Below the pieces are notes generated by a model, which was not told the origin of the DNA, did not search any database, and saw only the letters and a program-made list of their open reading frames with translations. 12,306 nucleotides of DNA, taken from positions 1-12,306 of the forward strand of contig CAJKNM010000047.1 of the NCBI GenBank assembly GCA_905201285.1. Reading direction: 5' to 3'. Of this stretch, positions 6,129-12,306 are shown one piece after another. Both the position numbers and the translations under genes were made by a program. The DNA is from an uncultured Eubacteriales bacterium (GTDB lineage Bacteria > Bacillota > Clostridia > Monoglobales > Monoglobaceae). Every line of letters starts with the position of its first letter. The stretch's first letter is position 1.

Positions 6129-7514
6129 TCAGCTAATCGGTTTTTTTGCCAAATCATATCCGATTTTCCAGACATCGCCCGCCCCCATAGTGATGAGCAT
6201 ATCTCCCTCACCCACATTTTGTTCTAAGTATCTTTCCGCCGCCTTCATATCATTCATATACACAGCACCCGGAATTTTTATCGCCAAATCACAGGAGTGA
6301 ATGGTTCCGTCATACTTTTCTCTTGCCGGATATATATCGCATATCAGCACCCTGTCGGCGAGAGAAAGAACCTCGGCGAATTTATCAAGAAGCGATTTGG
6401 TACGGCTGTATGTGTGCGGCTGAAAAACAACCCAAAGCTTGTTGACCTTCATTGCCCTTGCACCCGTCAGGGTCGCACGGATTTCGGTCGGATGATGGGC
6501 ATAGTCGTCAATAATCTCACAGCCGTTAACATCGCCGATGTGTTCAAACCTGCGCTTTGTTCCGGTAAACCCGTGAAGTCCATCTCTGACAGCACTCATA
6601 TCTATACCCAAAAAGTCAGCCGCCGCACAAACCCCGAGAGCGTTTAACACATTATGGCTTCCCGGAACATTAAGCTTAATTTCAACCAGCTTTTCACCGT
6701 GTTTATAGACAGAAAATTCGGCGCAATCTCTGTCATCATATTCAATATTCCTTGCTAAATAATCTGCATTTTCATCATTTATTGCATATTTTAACACTTT
6801 TTTATCTACATTTTGCACAACTTGAGGAGCATATTTATCGTCAGAACAAACAATAATGCACCCAAATGGTGATGTAAGGCTTGCAAATTTTCTAAAAGAT
6901 GATATAATATGGTTAATGCCACTAAAATAATCAAGGTGGTCTTCCTCAACATTTGTTATTATAGACAAAAACGGCTTAAAATGTAAAAAGCTTTCAACGT
7001 ACTCACAGGCTTCAAACGGGAGGTAATCTCTCTTGCCTATACGATAGTTGCCGCCGATTTGAGGAAGCTCGCCGCCGACTAAAATTGTGGGGTCTTTATC
7101 CGCCGCAAGAAGCACAAGCGACAGCATTGACGTTGCTGTTGTCTTGCCGTGAGTTCCCGCTACTGCGATAGGATATTTATAAAGCTCCATCAAAGCGCCG
7201 AGAAGCTCTGCCCTCTCAATCGTGGGTATGCCGAGCGAACGCGCCGCTGTCAGTTCAGGATTATTTTGTGCGATTGCTGCCGTGTAACAAACCAAATCGG
7301 GGTTTTTAATATTCTCGGCGCGCTGACCGATATTTATTTCTGCACCCATTGCCTCAAGCTCGTCTGTCAGTTCAGAACGCTTTGCGTCCGAACCCGATAC
7401 CTTATAGCCAAAATTCATCAGCATTCCGGCAAGACCGCTCATACTTATGCCGCCAATGCCTATCATATGAACTTTGGCTCCGTGCGGAAGGTCCGACATT
7501 TTAAAATTACTCAT
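6129..7514 (-). CDS. murC: UDP-N-acetylmuramate--L-alanine ligase MurC
   Basis: A 461-residue cytoplasmic Mur ligase that adds L-alanine to UDP-MurNAc using ATP, the first peptide step of peptidoglycan synthesis. The N-terminal UDP-binding domain has GIGGISMSG (19-27). The central ATPase domain has the P-loop GTHGKTT (120-126) and the Mg-binding region TNVEEDHLDYF (187-197). The GSHNVLNA motif (285-292) and the C-terminal domain DDYAHHPTE (336-344) complete the MurC pattern, and HHPTE is diagnostic. The length is normal. The ATG at 7514 has AGAAGG eight bases upstream. murC is divergent from spoVG. No strong terminator separates its end from the liv promoter, so some readthrough into the liv operon is possible. 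Confidence 0.97.
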   Translation of the reverse strand: MSNFKMSDLPHGAKVHMIGIGGISMSGLAGMLMNFGYKVSGSDAKRSELTDELEAMGAEINIGQRAENIKNPDLVCYTAAIAQNNPELTAARSLGIPTIERAELLGALMELYKYPIAVAGTHGKTTATSMLSLVLLAADKDPTILVGGELPQIGGNYRIGKRDYLPFEACEYVESFLHFKPFLSIITNVEEDHLDYFSGINHIISSFRKFASLTSPFGCIIVCSDDKYAPQVVQNVDKKVLKYAINDENADYLARNIEYDDRDCAEFSVYKHGEKLVEIKLNVPGSHNVLNALGVCAAADFLGIDMSAVRDGLHGFTGTKRRFEHIGDVNGCEIIDDYAHHPTEIRATLTGARAMKVNKLWVVFQPHTYSRTKSLLDKFAEVLSLADRVLICDIYPAREKYDGTIHSCDLAIKIPGAVYMNDMKAAERYLEQNVGEGDMLITMGAGDVWKIGYDLAKKPIS

Positions 7515-7624
7515 TATAATTGCCTTCTTTCCAAAAAATTTATTTATATTTAGAGAATAATTAAAAATAATATATTATACTTATCTACATAAGTGGCCGC
7601 ATATAGCGGCAAGGAGGATTTGAA
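7515..7624. promoter_or_regulatory. Divergent promoter region between murC and spoVG
   Basis: An AT-rich 110-base gap serves both genes. On the minus strand a perfect TATAAT (7579-7574) could be the murC -10, leaving a leader of roughly 50 bases, but no good -35 is present. On the plus strand TTTAGA (7549-7554), 18 bases before TATTAT (7573-7578), is a moderate SigA-type candidate for spoVG. The SigH-type promoter known for spoVG in Bacillus is not evident. The two candidate -10 boxes overlap, so the promoters may compete. Confidence 0.4.
7596..7610 (+). promoter_or_regulatory. Hairpin abutting the spoVG ribosome binding site
   Basis: gccgc (7596-7600) and gcggc (7606-7610) form a five-pair GC stem with an atata loop in the 5' leader. 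It ends immediately before the strong AAGGAGG (7611-7617), which is seven bases from the ATG. It may keep the site single-stranded or stabilise the 5' end. Confidence 0.5.
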
Positions 7625-7906
7625 ATGTTAATAACTGACATCAGAGTACGTAAAATCAATTCAGAGGGTCGTATGAAGGCGGTTGTATCCGTAACCTTTG
7701 ATAATGCCTTTGTTGTTCATGACATCAAGGTTATCGAGGGTCAGGATAAGCTCTTCATCGCAATGCCGAGCAGAAAGACTCCGGACGGAGAATTCAAGGA
7801 CATTGCTCACCCGATAAACGCTGAAACACGCGAGCTTCTCCACAGTCAGATACTCGAAAAGTATCAGGAGGCATTAAATGCACCGGAGGAAGCTATCGAG
7901 GCTTAA
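7625..7906 (+). CDS. spoVG: SpoVG family nucleic-acid-binding regulator
   Basis: A 93-residue protein matching SpoVG over its whole length. It starts with I-T-D-I-R-V-R-K-I, continues with GRMKAVVSVTFDNAFVVHDIKV and IAMPSRKTPDGEFKDIAHPIN, all hallmark segments, and ends in an acidic helix. SpoVG proteins bind RNA and DNA and influence sporulation septation, capsule or virulence genes depending on the host. AAGGAGG lies seven bases before the ATG. It is the only plus-strand gene in the window and stands alone between murC (divergent) and the deacetylase gene (convergent). In several clostridia murC, purR and spoVG lie close together, so the linkage with murC is familiar, but the divergent arrangement here is worth noting. 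Presence of SpoVG does not by itself prove sporulation. Confidence 0.95.
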   Translation: MLITDIRVRKINSEGRMKAVVSVTFDNAFVVHDIKVIEGQDKLFIAMPSRKTPDGEFKDIAHPINAETRELLHSQILEKYQEALNAPEEAIEA

Positions 7907-7939
7907 CGTGCAGAAATTAAATTTCAAAGCTGTTAAAGA

Positions 7940-8033
7940 GGGATCGCCGTAAGTCACCGACAAACAAGAAAGCATTGGTTTTGAAGCCGTTATTAATGCT
8001 GCCTTGTTCGGTGACGGCTTAGGCGGCGATTCC
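7940..8033. terminator. Long bulged hairpin between convergent spoVG and deacetylase genes
   Basis: The stem is built from 7940-7949 with 8024-8033 (ten pairs including one G-U on the plus strand), 7950-7953 with 8018-8021, 7954-7960 with 8008-8014, 7964-7968 with 8003-8007, and agcatt 7971-7976 with aatgct 7995-8000, about 32 pairs in all. On the plus strand it is followed by TTATTTTATT, so it probably terminates spoVG. On the minus strand TCTTTAAC follows, a weaker tail. It is much longer than a normal terminator. An alternative stem (gccgt 7986-7990 with acggc 8014-8018) competes with part of it. Confidence 0.65.
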
Positions 8034-8038
8034 TTATT

Positions 8039-9004
8039 TTATTGCGGAATAACTTTTTTATTTACGGTTTTTCTTATTATCTCTATTACGTTCACATTGC
8101 CCATACTTCCGGCAATGGTCATTCTGGTGAGATTTTCGACTCCCTCTGACGGAAGATTTACATCATAGTCGTTCTCTGTTGTTTTGTCATCAACCAAAAG
8201 CTGAACCGTGTATCCCGAATTTCTCGCCTCTTGCTTTACGTTTTCGTCATAATCTCCGTAAGGATATGCAATCATATCACATTTATGACCGAGATTCTTT
8301 TCTATCTCATACTTTGATTTTCTGAGCTGTCTTATCTGTTCTCCGGCATCTACCGTTGTCATTCCTATATGCCCCGCCGTGTGCGACTGAATTTCGATAA
8401 GTCCGCTCGCCTCCATCTCTCTTGCCTGATCCCACGTAAAGTGTGAATAGTGAACCCGGCCGCCGCTTGACTGCTCACCAACCGTGTCGGTAACAACAAA
8501 GATTGTCGCCGGTATTTCAAGCTGTTTAAGTATTGGATACGCTATTTCATAGTTGCTTGAATACCCGTCGTCAAAGGTAACCACAATCGGGTTTTCGGGG
8601 ATGGTCACGCTTCCGTCATCACAGTTGACATATTCGATATACTTTCTAAGGCTTATCGGATTATAGTGAACCTTAATCGCCGTCATATGCAAGCGGAAAT
8701 CATCTGGCGAAATATGCGAAATCGACTGTTCTGTCGTAAACGTATCATTGGTAATGTGGTGATACAGAAGAATGGGAACCTTTACATTCTTCTTTTCCTC
8801 ACGCCATTTTTCAAGTTCCTCATTTTTTTCCTGCTGCTCGGGATCGTCCTTGATTCCGTCGGCGTGCTTTATCCAGTCGGGCGCGGTTGACGCGGCCGGT
8901 ACCGCCGATACCGCTCCTCCGCCCGTAACAAGCACAAAGGCAAGCAGCGCCGCAAAAATCTTAGTAAGCCTTCTTTTCAAAATCGCTGAATATCTTTCCT
9001 GCAT
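8039..9004 (-). CDS. Secreted polysaccharide deacetylase
   Basis: A 321-residue protein with a NodB-type carbohydrate esterase 4 domain. It has a basic n-region (K-R-R) and a hydrophobic segment near 16-27 with A-V-S-A-V-P-A after it, a signal peptide or membrane anchor, then a charged, coiled-coil-prone stretch (about 53-75). The domain opens with VPILLYHHIT (about 76-85). Motif 1 is TFDDGY (143-148), with the catalytic and metal-binding Asp pair. Motif 2 is SHTAGH (207-212), with the two metal-binding His. A-Y-P-Y-G follows later. The enzyme should remove acetyl or related N-acyl groups from a cell-wall or exopolysaccharide sugar outside the cell. The ATG at 9004 has GAGGAG ten bases upstream. 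An ATG at 9022 is possible but has no ribosome binding site. The gene overlaps the end of rho by 44 bases in another frame. The exact substrate is unknown. Confidence 0.85.
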   Translation of the reverse strand: MQERYSAILKRRLTKIFAALLAFVLVTGGGAVSAVPAASTAPDWIKHADGIKDDPEQQEKNEELEKWREEKKNVKVPILLYHHITNDTFTTEQSISHISPDDFRLHMTAIKVHYNPISLRKYIEYVNCDDGSVTIPENPIVVTFDDGYSSNYEIAYPILKQLEIPATIFVVTDTVGEQSSGGRVHYSHFTWDQAREMEASGLIEIQSHTAGHIGMTTVDAGEQIRQLRKSKYEIEKNLGHKCDMIAYPYGDYDENVKQEARNSGYTVQLLVDDKTTENDYDVNLPSEGVENLTRMTIAGSMGNVNVIEIIRKTVNKKVIPQ

Positions 9005-10493
9005 TATCAACAAACTCCTCATTATTTTTTGTCCTTATAAGCCAGCTTATTATATTCTCGGTAACATCGGCCGCATTCCTGTCCGCAAAGGCCCTACGGA
9101 TTCTCCACATCGTCTCAAGCTCTTGTCTGTTGAGCAGAAGCTCTTCCTTTCTCGTTCCCGACTTAGCAATATCAATCGCCGGAAAGATTCTCTTTTCTTG
9201 AAGTCTTCGGTCAAGGTGAATTTCCATATTGCCGGTACCCTTAAATTCCTCAAATATTACATCGTCCATACGGCTTCCCGTTTCGATAAGCGCAGTAGCC
9301 AAAATTGTCAGGCTTCCGCCCTCCTCTATATTTCTCGCCGCCCCGAAGAATCTCTTTGGGCGATACAGTGCGCCCGGGTCAAGTCCGCCGGACAGCGTTC
9401 TTCCCGTCGGGGAAATAACAAGGTTGTACGCACGCGAAAGACGCGTCAGGCTGTCCAGAAGAATAACCACATCTTTCTTATGTTCAACCAAGCGTTTCGC
9501 CCTCTCAAGCACAATTTCGGCGACCTTAGCGTGATTCTGAGGTTCTTCATCGAATGTTGAATATATAACATCGCCCTTTATGCTTCTCTGCATATCGGTA
9601 ACCTCTTCCGGGCGTTCGTCTATCAGAAGAACAATCAGCTGAACATCGGGGTTGTTCTTCGTGATGCTGTTTGCAAGGCTTTTAAGAAGGGTGGTCTTTC
9701 CCGCTTTCGGCGGTGCGACAATCATACCTCTCTGACCCTTGCCGACAGGCGCAACCAAGTCAATAAGACGCATAGCATAATCCATTCCTCCGACTTCAAG
9801 CCGAAGCCGCTCTTTAGGATAAATCGGCGTTAAATCGTCAAACGACTTTCTGTGTATAGCGACCTCAATCGGGTCGCCGTTTACCTTTTGAACATACAGA
9901 AGCGCCTGATAACGCTCACCCTCGTGCTGCATACGGCTGTTTCCTATAATAAAGTCGCCGGTCTTTAGGTTAAATCTTCTGATAAGATTCTGTGAGACAT
10001 AGACATCATTGTCGCCCGACTGATAATTATTACTTCTCAGGAAGCCATAGCCGTCAGCCATAATTTCAAGAACACCGCTCATTAAATTTGTCTTTCTCAC
10101 CGGGTCGCTGTATTGAATCGTGTCCGCAGGGCGTACATCGCTCTGTGCATTTTCGTTATATTTCTTAGTTTTCTCGTTTTGAATCGATTTATTCGCATCA
10201 TTTGACCTGTCTTTTTGTCTTTCAGACGGCATGGTGCTAAGACCGGATTCCGGATCTTGCTGTGACACTTCAGCTTTGTTCTCGGTTTTTCTTACGCCTT
10301 TTTTCACCGGTCGTTTCCGCTTTTGATCAACATTTTCGATATCCTCGGAAACATTTCCGCCAAGCTCCGAAATTTTTTCAATCAATTCCTGTTTTTTCAG
10401 CTTTGTAATACTTTTAATATTAAGCTTTTTTGCTTCTTCACGAAGTTCAGGAAGCTTCATTGTTTTCAGTGTTTGTAATTGATATGAATCCAT
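8961..10493 (-). CDS. rho: Transcription termination factor Rho
   Basis: A 510-residue hexameric RNA helicase that ends transcription. Residues 1-45 form the Rho N-terminal SAP-like helical domain (L-K-T-M-K-L-P-E-L). Residues about 48-132 are a polar, low-complexity linker rich in K, N, D, E, Q and S. The cold-shock-type RNA-binding domain follows (GVLEIMADGYGFLR, about 140-153, onward to about 210). The ATPase domain has Walker A PPKAGKTT (261-268), DERPEEVTD (292-300) carrying the catalytic Glu, Walker B DVVILLDSLTR (341-351), and the Q- and R-loop region around GRTLSGGLDPGAL to KGTGNMEIHLDRR. Compared with the 419-residue E. coli protein, the extra length is mainly the linker. GGAG lies nine bases before the ATG. 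The gene is 34 bases downstream of cvpA and probably cotranscribed. Confidence 0.97.
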   Translation of the reverse strand: MDSYQLQTLKTMKLPELREEAKKLNIKSITKLKKQELIEKISELGGNVSEDIENVDQKRKRPVKKGVRKTENKAEVSQQDPESGLSTMPSERQKDRSNDANKSIQNEKTKKYNENAQSDVRPADTIQYSDPVRKTNLMSGVLEIMADGYGFLRSNNYQSGDNDVYVSQNLIRRFNLKTGDFIIGNSRMQHEGERYQALLYVQKVNGDPIEVAIHRKSFDDLTPIYPKERLRLEVGGMDYAMRLIDLVAPVGKGQRGMIVAPPKAGKTTLLKSLANSITKNNPDVQLIVLLIDERPEEVTDMQRSIKGDVIYSTFDEEPQNHAKVAEIVLERAKRLVEHKKDVVILLDSLTRLSRAYNLVISPTGRTLSGGLDPGALYRPKRFFGAARNIEEGGSLTILATALIETGSRMDDVIFEEFKGTGNMEIHLDRRLQEKRIFPAIDIAKSGTRKEELLLNRQELETMWRIRRAFADRNAADVTENIISWLIRTKNNEEFVDNAGKIFSDFEKKAY

Positions 10494-10527
10494 TCACATC
10501 TTCTCCTTTAAATAAATCTGTGTTAAT

Positions 10528-11184
10528 TTATCGGGTTTCAGAACTGTTCGTTCCTCCGCTTAAAAACTCGCAAATCGGATTTTGAACATACATCGATTTC
10601 GCAAGCATTGAATTTTCTATTGTATAAATCAAATAATTATTGTCTGTTGCCGGAACAGCCGCGCCGATTATGGCAAGAACCACATAGACAATCACGACAG
10701 CCTTAACCACTCCCACAAACATTCCCGCCGCCTTATCAATCAAGCCGATAACGGGAAGTTTAGACGCCGTTTTAAGTATCCGCGCCGCAACAAGAATTAT
10801 CAGTCTTGCGGCCGCAAGCACAAGTATAAACGAAATAATGTTTATAACAAATCCGGTAAGCTGTGCCGCCATTCCGCTTGTCAGCGCGTTTGTTCCGCTT
10901 TCGGCCGCAGACTGTATCGCCTTCGGCAGAAGTGCGGCTTTTTCCGCCGCCGAGGAATTCAGCCTCTCTGAAATACTTCCAAGTACTATATTATGAAGCG
11001 GTGACGCATTGAGCAAGTCCGAAATAATCGGTCTTAATATGTACGCAAGGACAATAGACGCCGCCAGCGACAAAAGTCCGATAATCGACCTCATAAACCC
11101 CCGCCGCCAACCGTAGACGGCAAACAAAACAATTATTAAAACCACAACTATATCAGCCGTATTAATCAACTCCGTAAAATTCAT
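10528..11184 (-). CDS. cvpA: CvpA family membrane protein
   Basis: A 218-residue protein with four probable membrane segments at about 9-24, 32-50, 110-133 and 154-176, and the G-W-R-R-G-F motif (25-30) between the first two. This is typical of the CvpA/colicin V production family. The segment between the second and third membrane helices (about 58-108) is alanine- and serine-rich and amphipathic. The family has no firmly known biochemical role. In other bacteria it affects envelope integrity, colicin V export or purine-related growth. AGGCGG lies six bases before the ATG at 11184 and overlaps the stop of the upstream gene. Another ATG at 11190 is too close to that site. The intergenic gap is ten bases, so this gene and the upstream DUF5711-type gene are almost certainly cotranscribed. 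Confidence 0.85.
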   Translation of the reverse strand: MNFTELINTADIVVVLIIVLFAVYGWRRGFMRSIIGLLSLAASIVLAYILRPIISDLLNASPLHNIVLGSISERLNSSAAEKAALLPKAIQSAAESGTNALTSGMAAQLTGFVINIISFILVLAAARLIILVAARILKTASKLPVIGLIDKAAGMFVGVVKAVVIVYVVLAIIGAAVPATDNNYLIYTIENSMLAKSMYVQNPICEFLSGGTNSSETR

Positions 11185-11194
11185 AATCATCCGC

Positions 11195-12306
11195 CTATCT
11201 GACCGAGATACACTCAGACTGTGATGTACCTATCACAAGAGCCCGTTTTCCGCCGGGAAAAAGTCCGATATTTTTAATGTCATGATTGACTGAGACCGCT
11301 GACCTTCCCTTTCCTCTCGCGCTGACGCGGACGATTCCCCTCTGCTCAACGGAAACGGCGGTTCTTCCTCTCACATCCATTGCACGTATATCGCCCGACG
11401 CCGTATAGCACGCCTTTAGCTTTCCGCTGTACGAATACAGCTCAAGCAGGTTGTTACCCCTGTTGTCAAGAGTCACAACAGCAAGCCTATCCCTGCTGTC
11501 GAGTGAATAAAGCGACGGGTTTTTCCCTGAAAGAGATATGTCAAAAATCTGCTTTCCGCCGCGGCTATACGCGGCAACGTGGTTATCCGTCACAGCTATA
11601 AGCCTGTTCGGGGACAGGAATTTAAGCTCAGCCGTTACCTCTCCGGCTCTGTCTATAGAAGCAACCGTCTCTCCCTTGCCGGTATCTATAATCTGTATCC
11701 TTGTATCGGTATCCCCGCCGCCGGTAACCAGCTGAGAAACAGCTATATACCTGCCGTTATCGGTTATCGCCGCATCGGTTATGTAACCGCTTCCGCTGTT
11801 CCACACATATATTTCCTTGCCGCGGCGGTTAAAGACGGTAACTCTTCCTTTATATCCATCGGTGTCGGTCGCAAAGACCGCATATCCGCTTTTGGTAATC
11901 TTTCCGGATATTATATCGCTTCCGAGCTTATACTCATTCTGAAGCTTTCCGTTTTTATAGCTCGCCGCAAAGTGGTTCCCGGCAAGATCCGCAAGGAGAA
12001 TATAGCTTCCTCCCGCCTCCGCCATCGGCTCTGTCAATTCCTTTTCGACCCTCCATTCTATTCCGCCCTTGGCATTGACCGCAGCCATGCCGCGGTTGCA
12101 ATACGCAATAATATTGCTTCCGCTTTGAAGGGTTTTATAGCCATAGTCGGTTTCAAAAGCCAAATCCACACTCTTTGTTCCGGCAGAGCCGAGCATCGAA
12201 ATAATCGCTGTGAGCACAAGAACCGAAATCAATACAACGGCAAGGCTCATCGGGCGATACACTATCTTTCTGCCGCGGAAGCATCTTCTCGAAATATGGC
12301 ACAGGA
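11195..12306 (-). CDS. Membrane-anchored beta-propeller-like protein, DUF5711 type (5' end outside window)
   Basis: At least 370 residues are visible. A basic segment (R-R-x-x-R-G-R-K) precedes one hydrophobic helix (RPMSLAVVLISVLVLTAIIS), then a long exported part made of repeated short beta strands, often with aromatic or hydrophobic residues followed by G-K or N-R turns. This resembles a PQQ- or WD-like propeller, as expected of the DUF5711 family of clostridia. No catalytic motif is seen. The reading frame stays open from a GTG at 12262 to the right edge without any stop. The GTG has no ribosome binding site, and no ATG occurs in that extra stretch, so the true start is probably beyond the window. 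The family name is a recollection from sequence style and from the neighbouring cvpA. Function is unknown, though the topology suggests a surface sensor or scaffold. Confidence 0.7.
   Translation of the reverse strand, partial: LCHISRRCFRGRKIVYRPMSLAVVLISVLVLTAIISMLGSAGTKSVDLAFETDYGYKTLQSGSNIIAYCNRGMAAVNAKGGIEWRVEKELTEPMAEAGGSYILLADLAGNHFAASYKNGKLQNEYKLGSDIISGKITKSGYAVFATDTDGYKGRVTVFNRRGKEIYVWNSGSGYITDAAITDNGRYIAVSQLVTGGGDTDTRIQIIDTGKGETVASIDRAGEVTAELKFLSPNRLIAVTDNHVAAYSRGGKQIFDISLSGKNPSLYSLDSRDRLAVVTLDNRGNNLLELYSYSGKLKACYTASGDIRAMDVRGRTAVSVEQRGIVRVSARGKGRSAVSVNHDIKNIGLFPGGKRALVIGTSQSECISVR

Noticed and set aside
8772..9560. Plus-strand open frame of 262 codons opposite rho and the deacetylase gene
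   Set aside because: It is antisense to two clearly conserved genes, shows no recognisable domain and has no convincing ribosome binding site.

Overview
The window looks like a chromosomal segment of a spore-former-type, Gram-positive Clostridia bacterium, probably an uncultured Oscillospirales/Ruminococcaceae-like gut organism. The evidence is a lipoprotein-type ABC solute-binding protein, SpoVG, a DUF5711-CvpA-Rho cluster, Shine-Dalgarno sites of the GGAGG type before nearly every gene, and AT-rich intergenic regions. The species cannot be named from the sequence. All protein-coding genes lie on the minus strand except spoVG.

Reading in the direction of transcription (right to left), three blocks are visible. 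Block 1 (about 12306 to 8039) is a tightly packed operon: a membrane-anchored beta-propeller-like protein of the DUF5711 type (its 5' end lies beyond the window), a CvpA-family membrane protein, transcription termination factor Rho, and a secreted polysaccharide deacetylase whose start lies inside the end of rho. Block 2 (8033 to 6129) holds a long bulged hairpin that separates convergent genes, then spoVG (plus strand) and murC (minus strand), which are divergent from a 110-base AT-rich intergenic region. Block 3 (about 6041 to 258) is a complete branched-chain amino acid ABC transporter: a strong promoter with a palindrome just upstream, a roughly 170-base structured leader, the lipoprotein receptor (livK-like), two large hairpins, then livH, livM, livG and livF with overlapping or near-overlapping ends. 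An intrinsic terminator follows livF, and immediately after it comes a gene for an Ala-tRNA(Pro) editing protein (ProXp-ala/PrdX type).

Bases 1 to 257 carry no convincing gene. They hold a perfect 18-base inverted repeat and several nested inverted repeats, which suggests a dispersed non-coding repeat element.

Most genes here are ordinary housekeeping or transport genes. I see no defence system, CRISPR array, phage or transposase. The more interesting signals are non-coding: the inverted-repeat element at the left edge, the structured livK leader with its upstream palindrome, the paired hairpins between receptor and permease genes, the terminator placed directly in front of prdX, and the 94-base hairpin between spoVG and the deacetylase.
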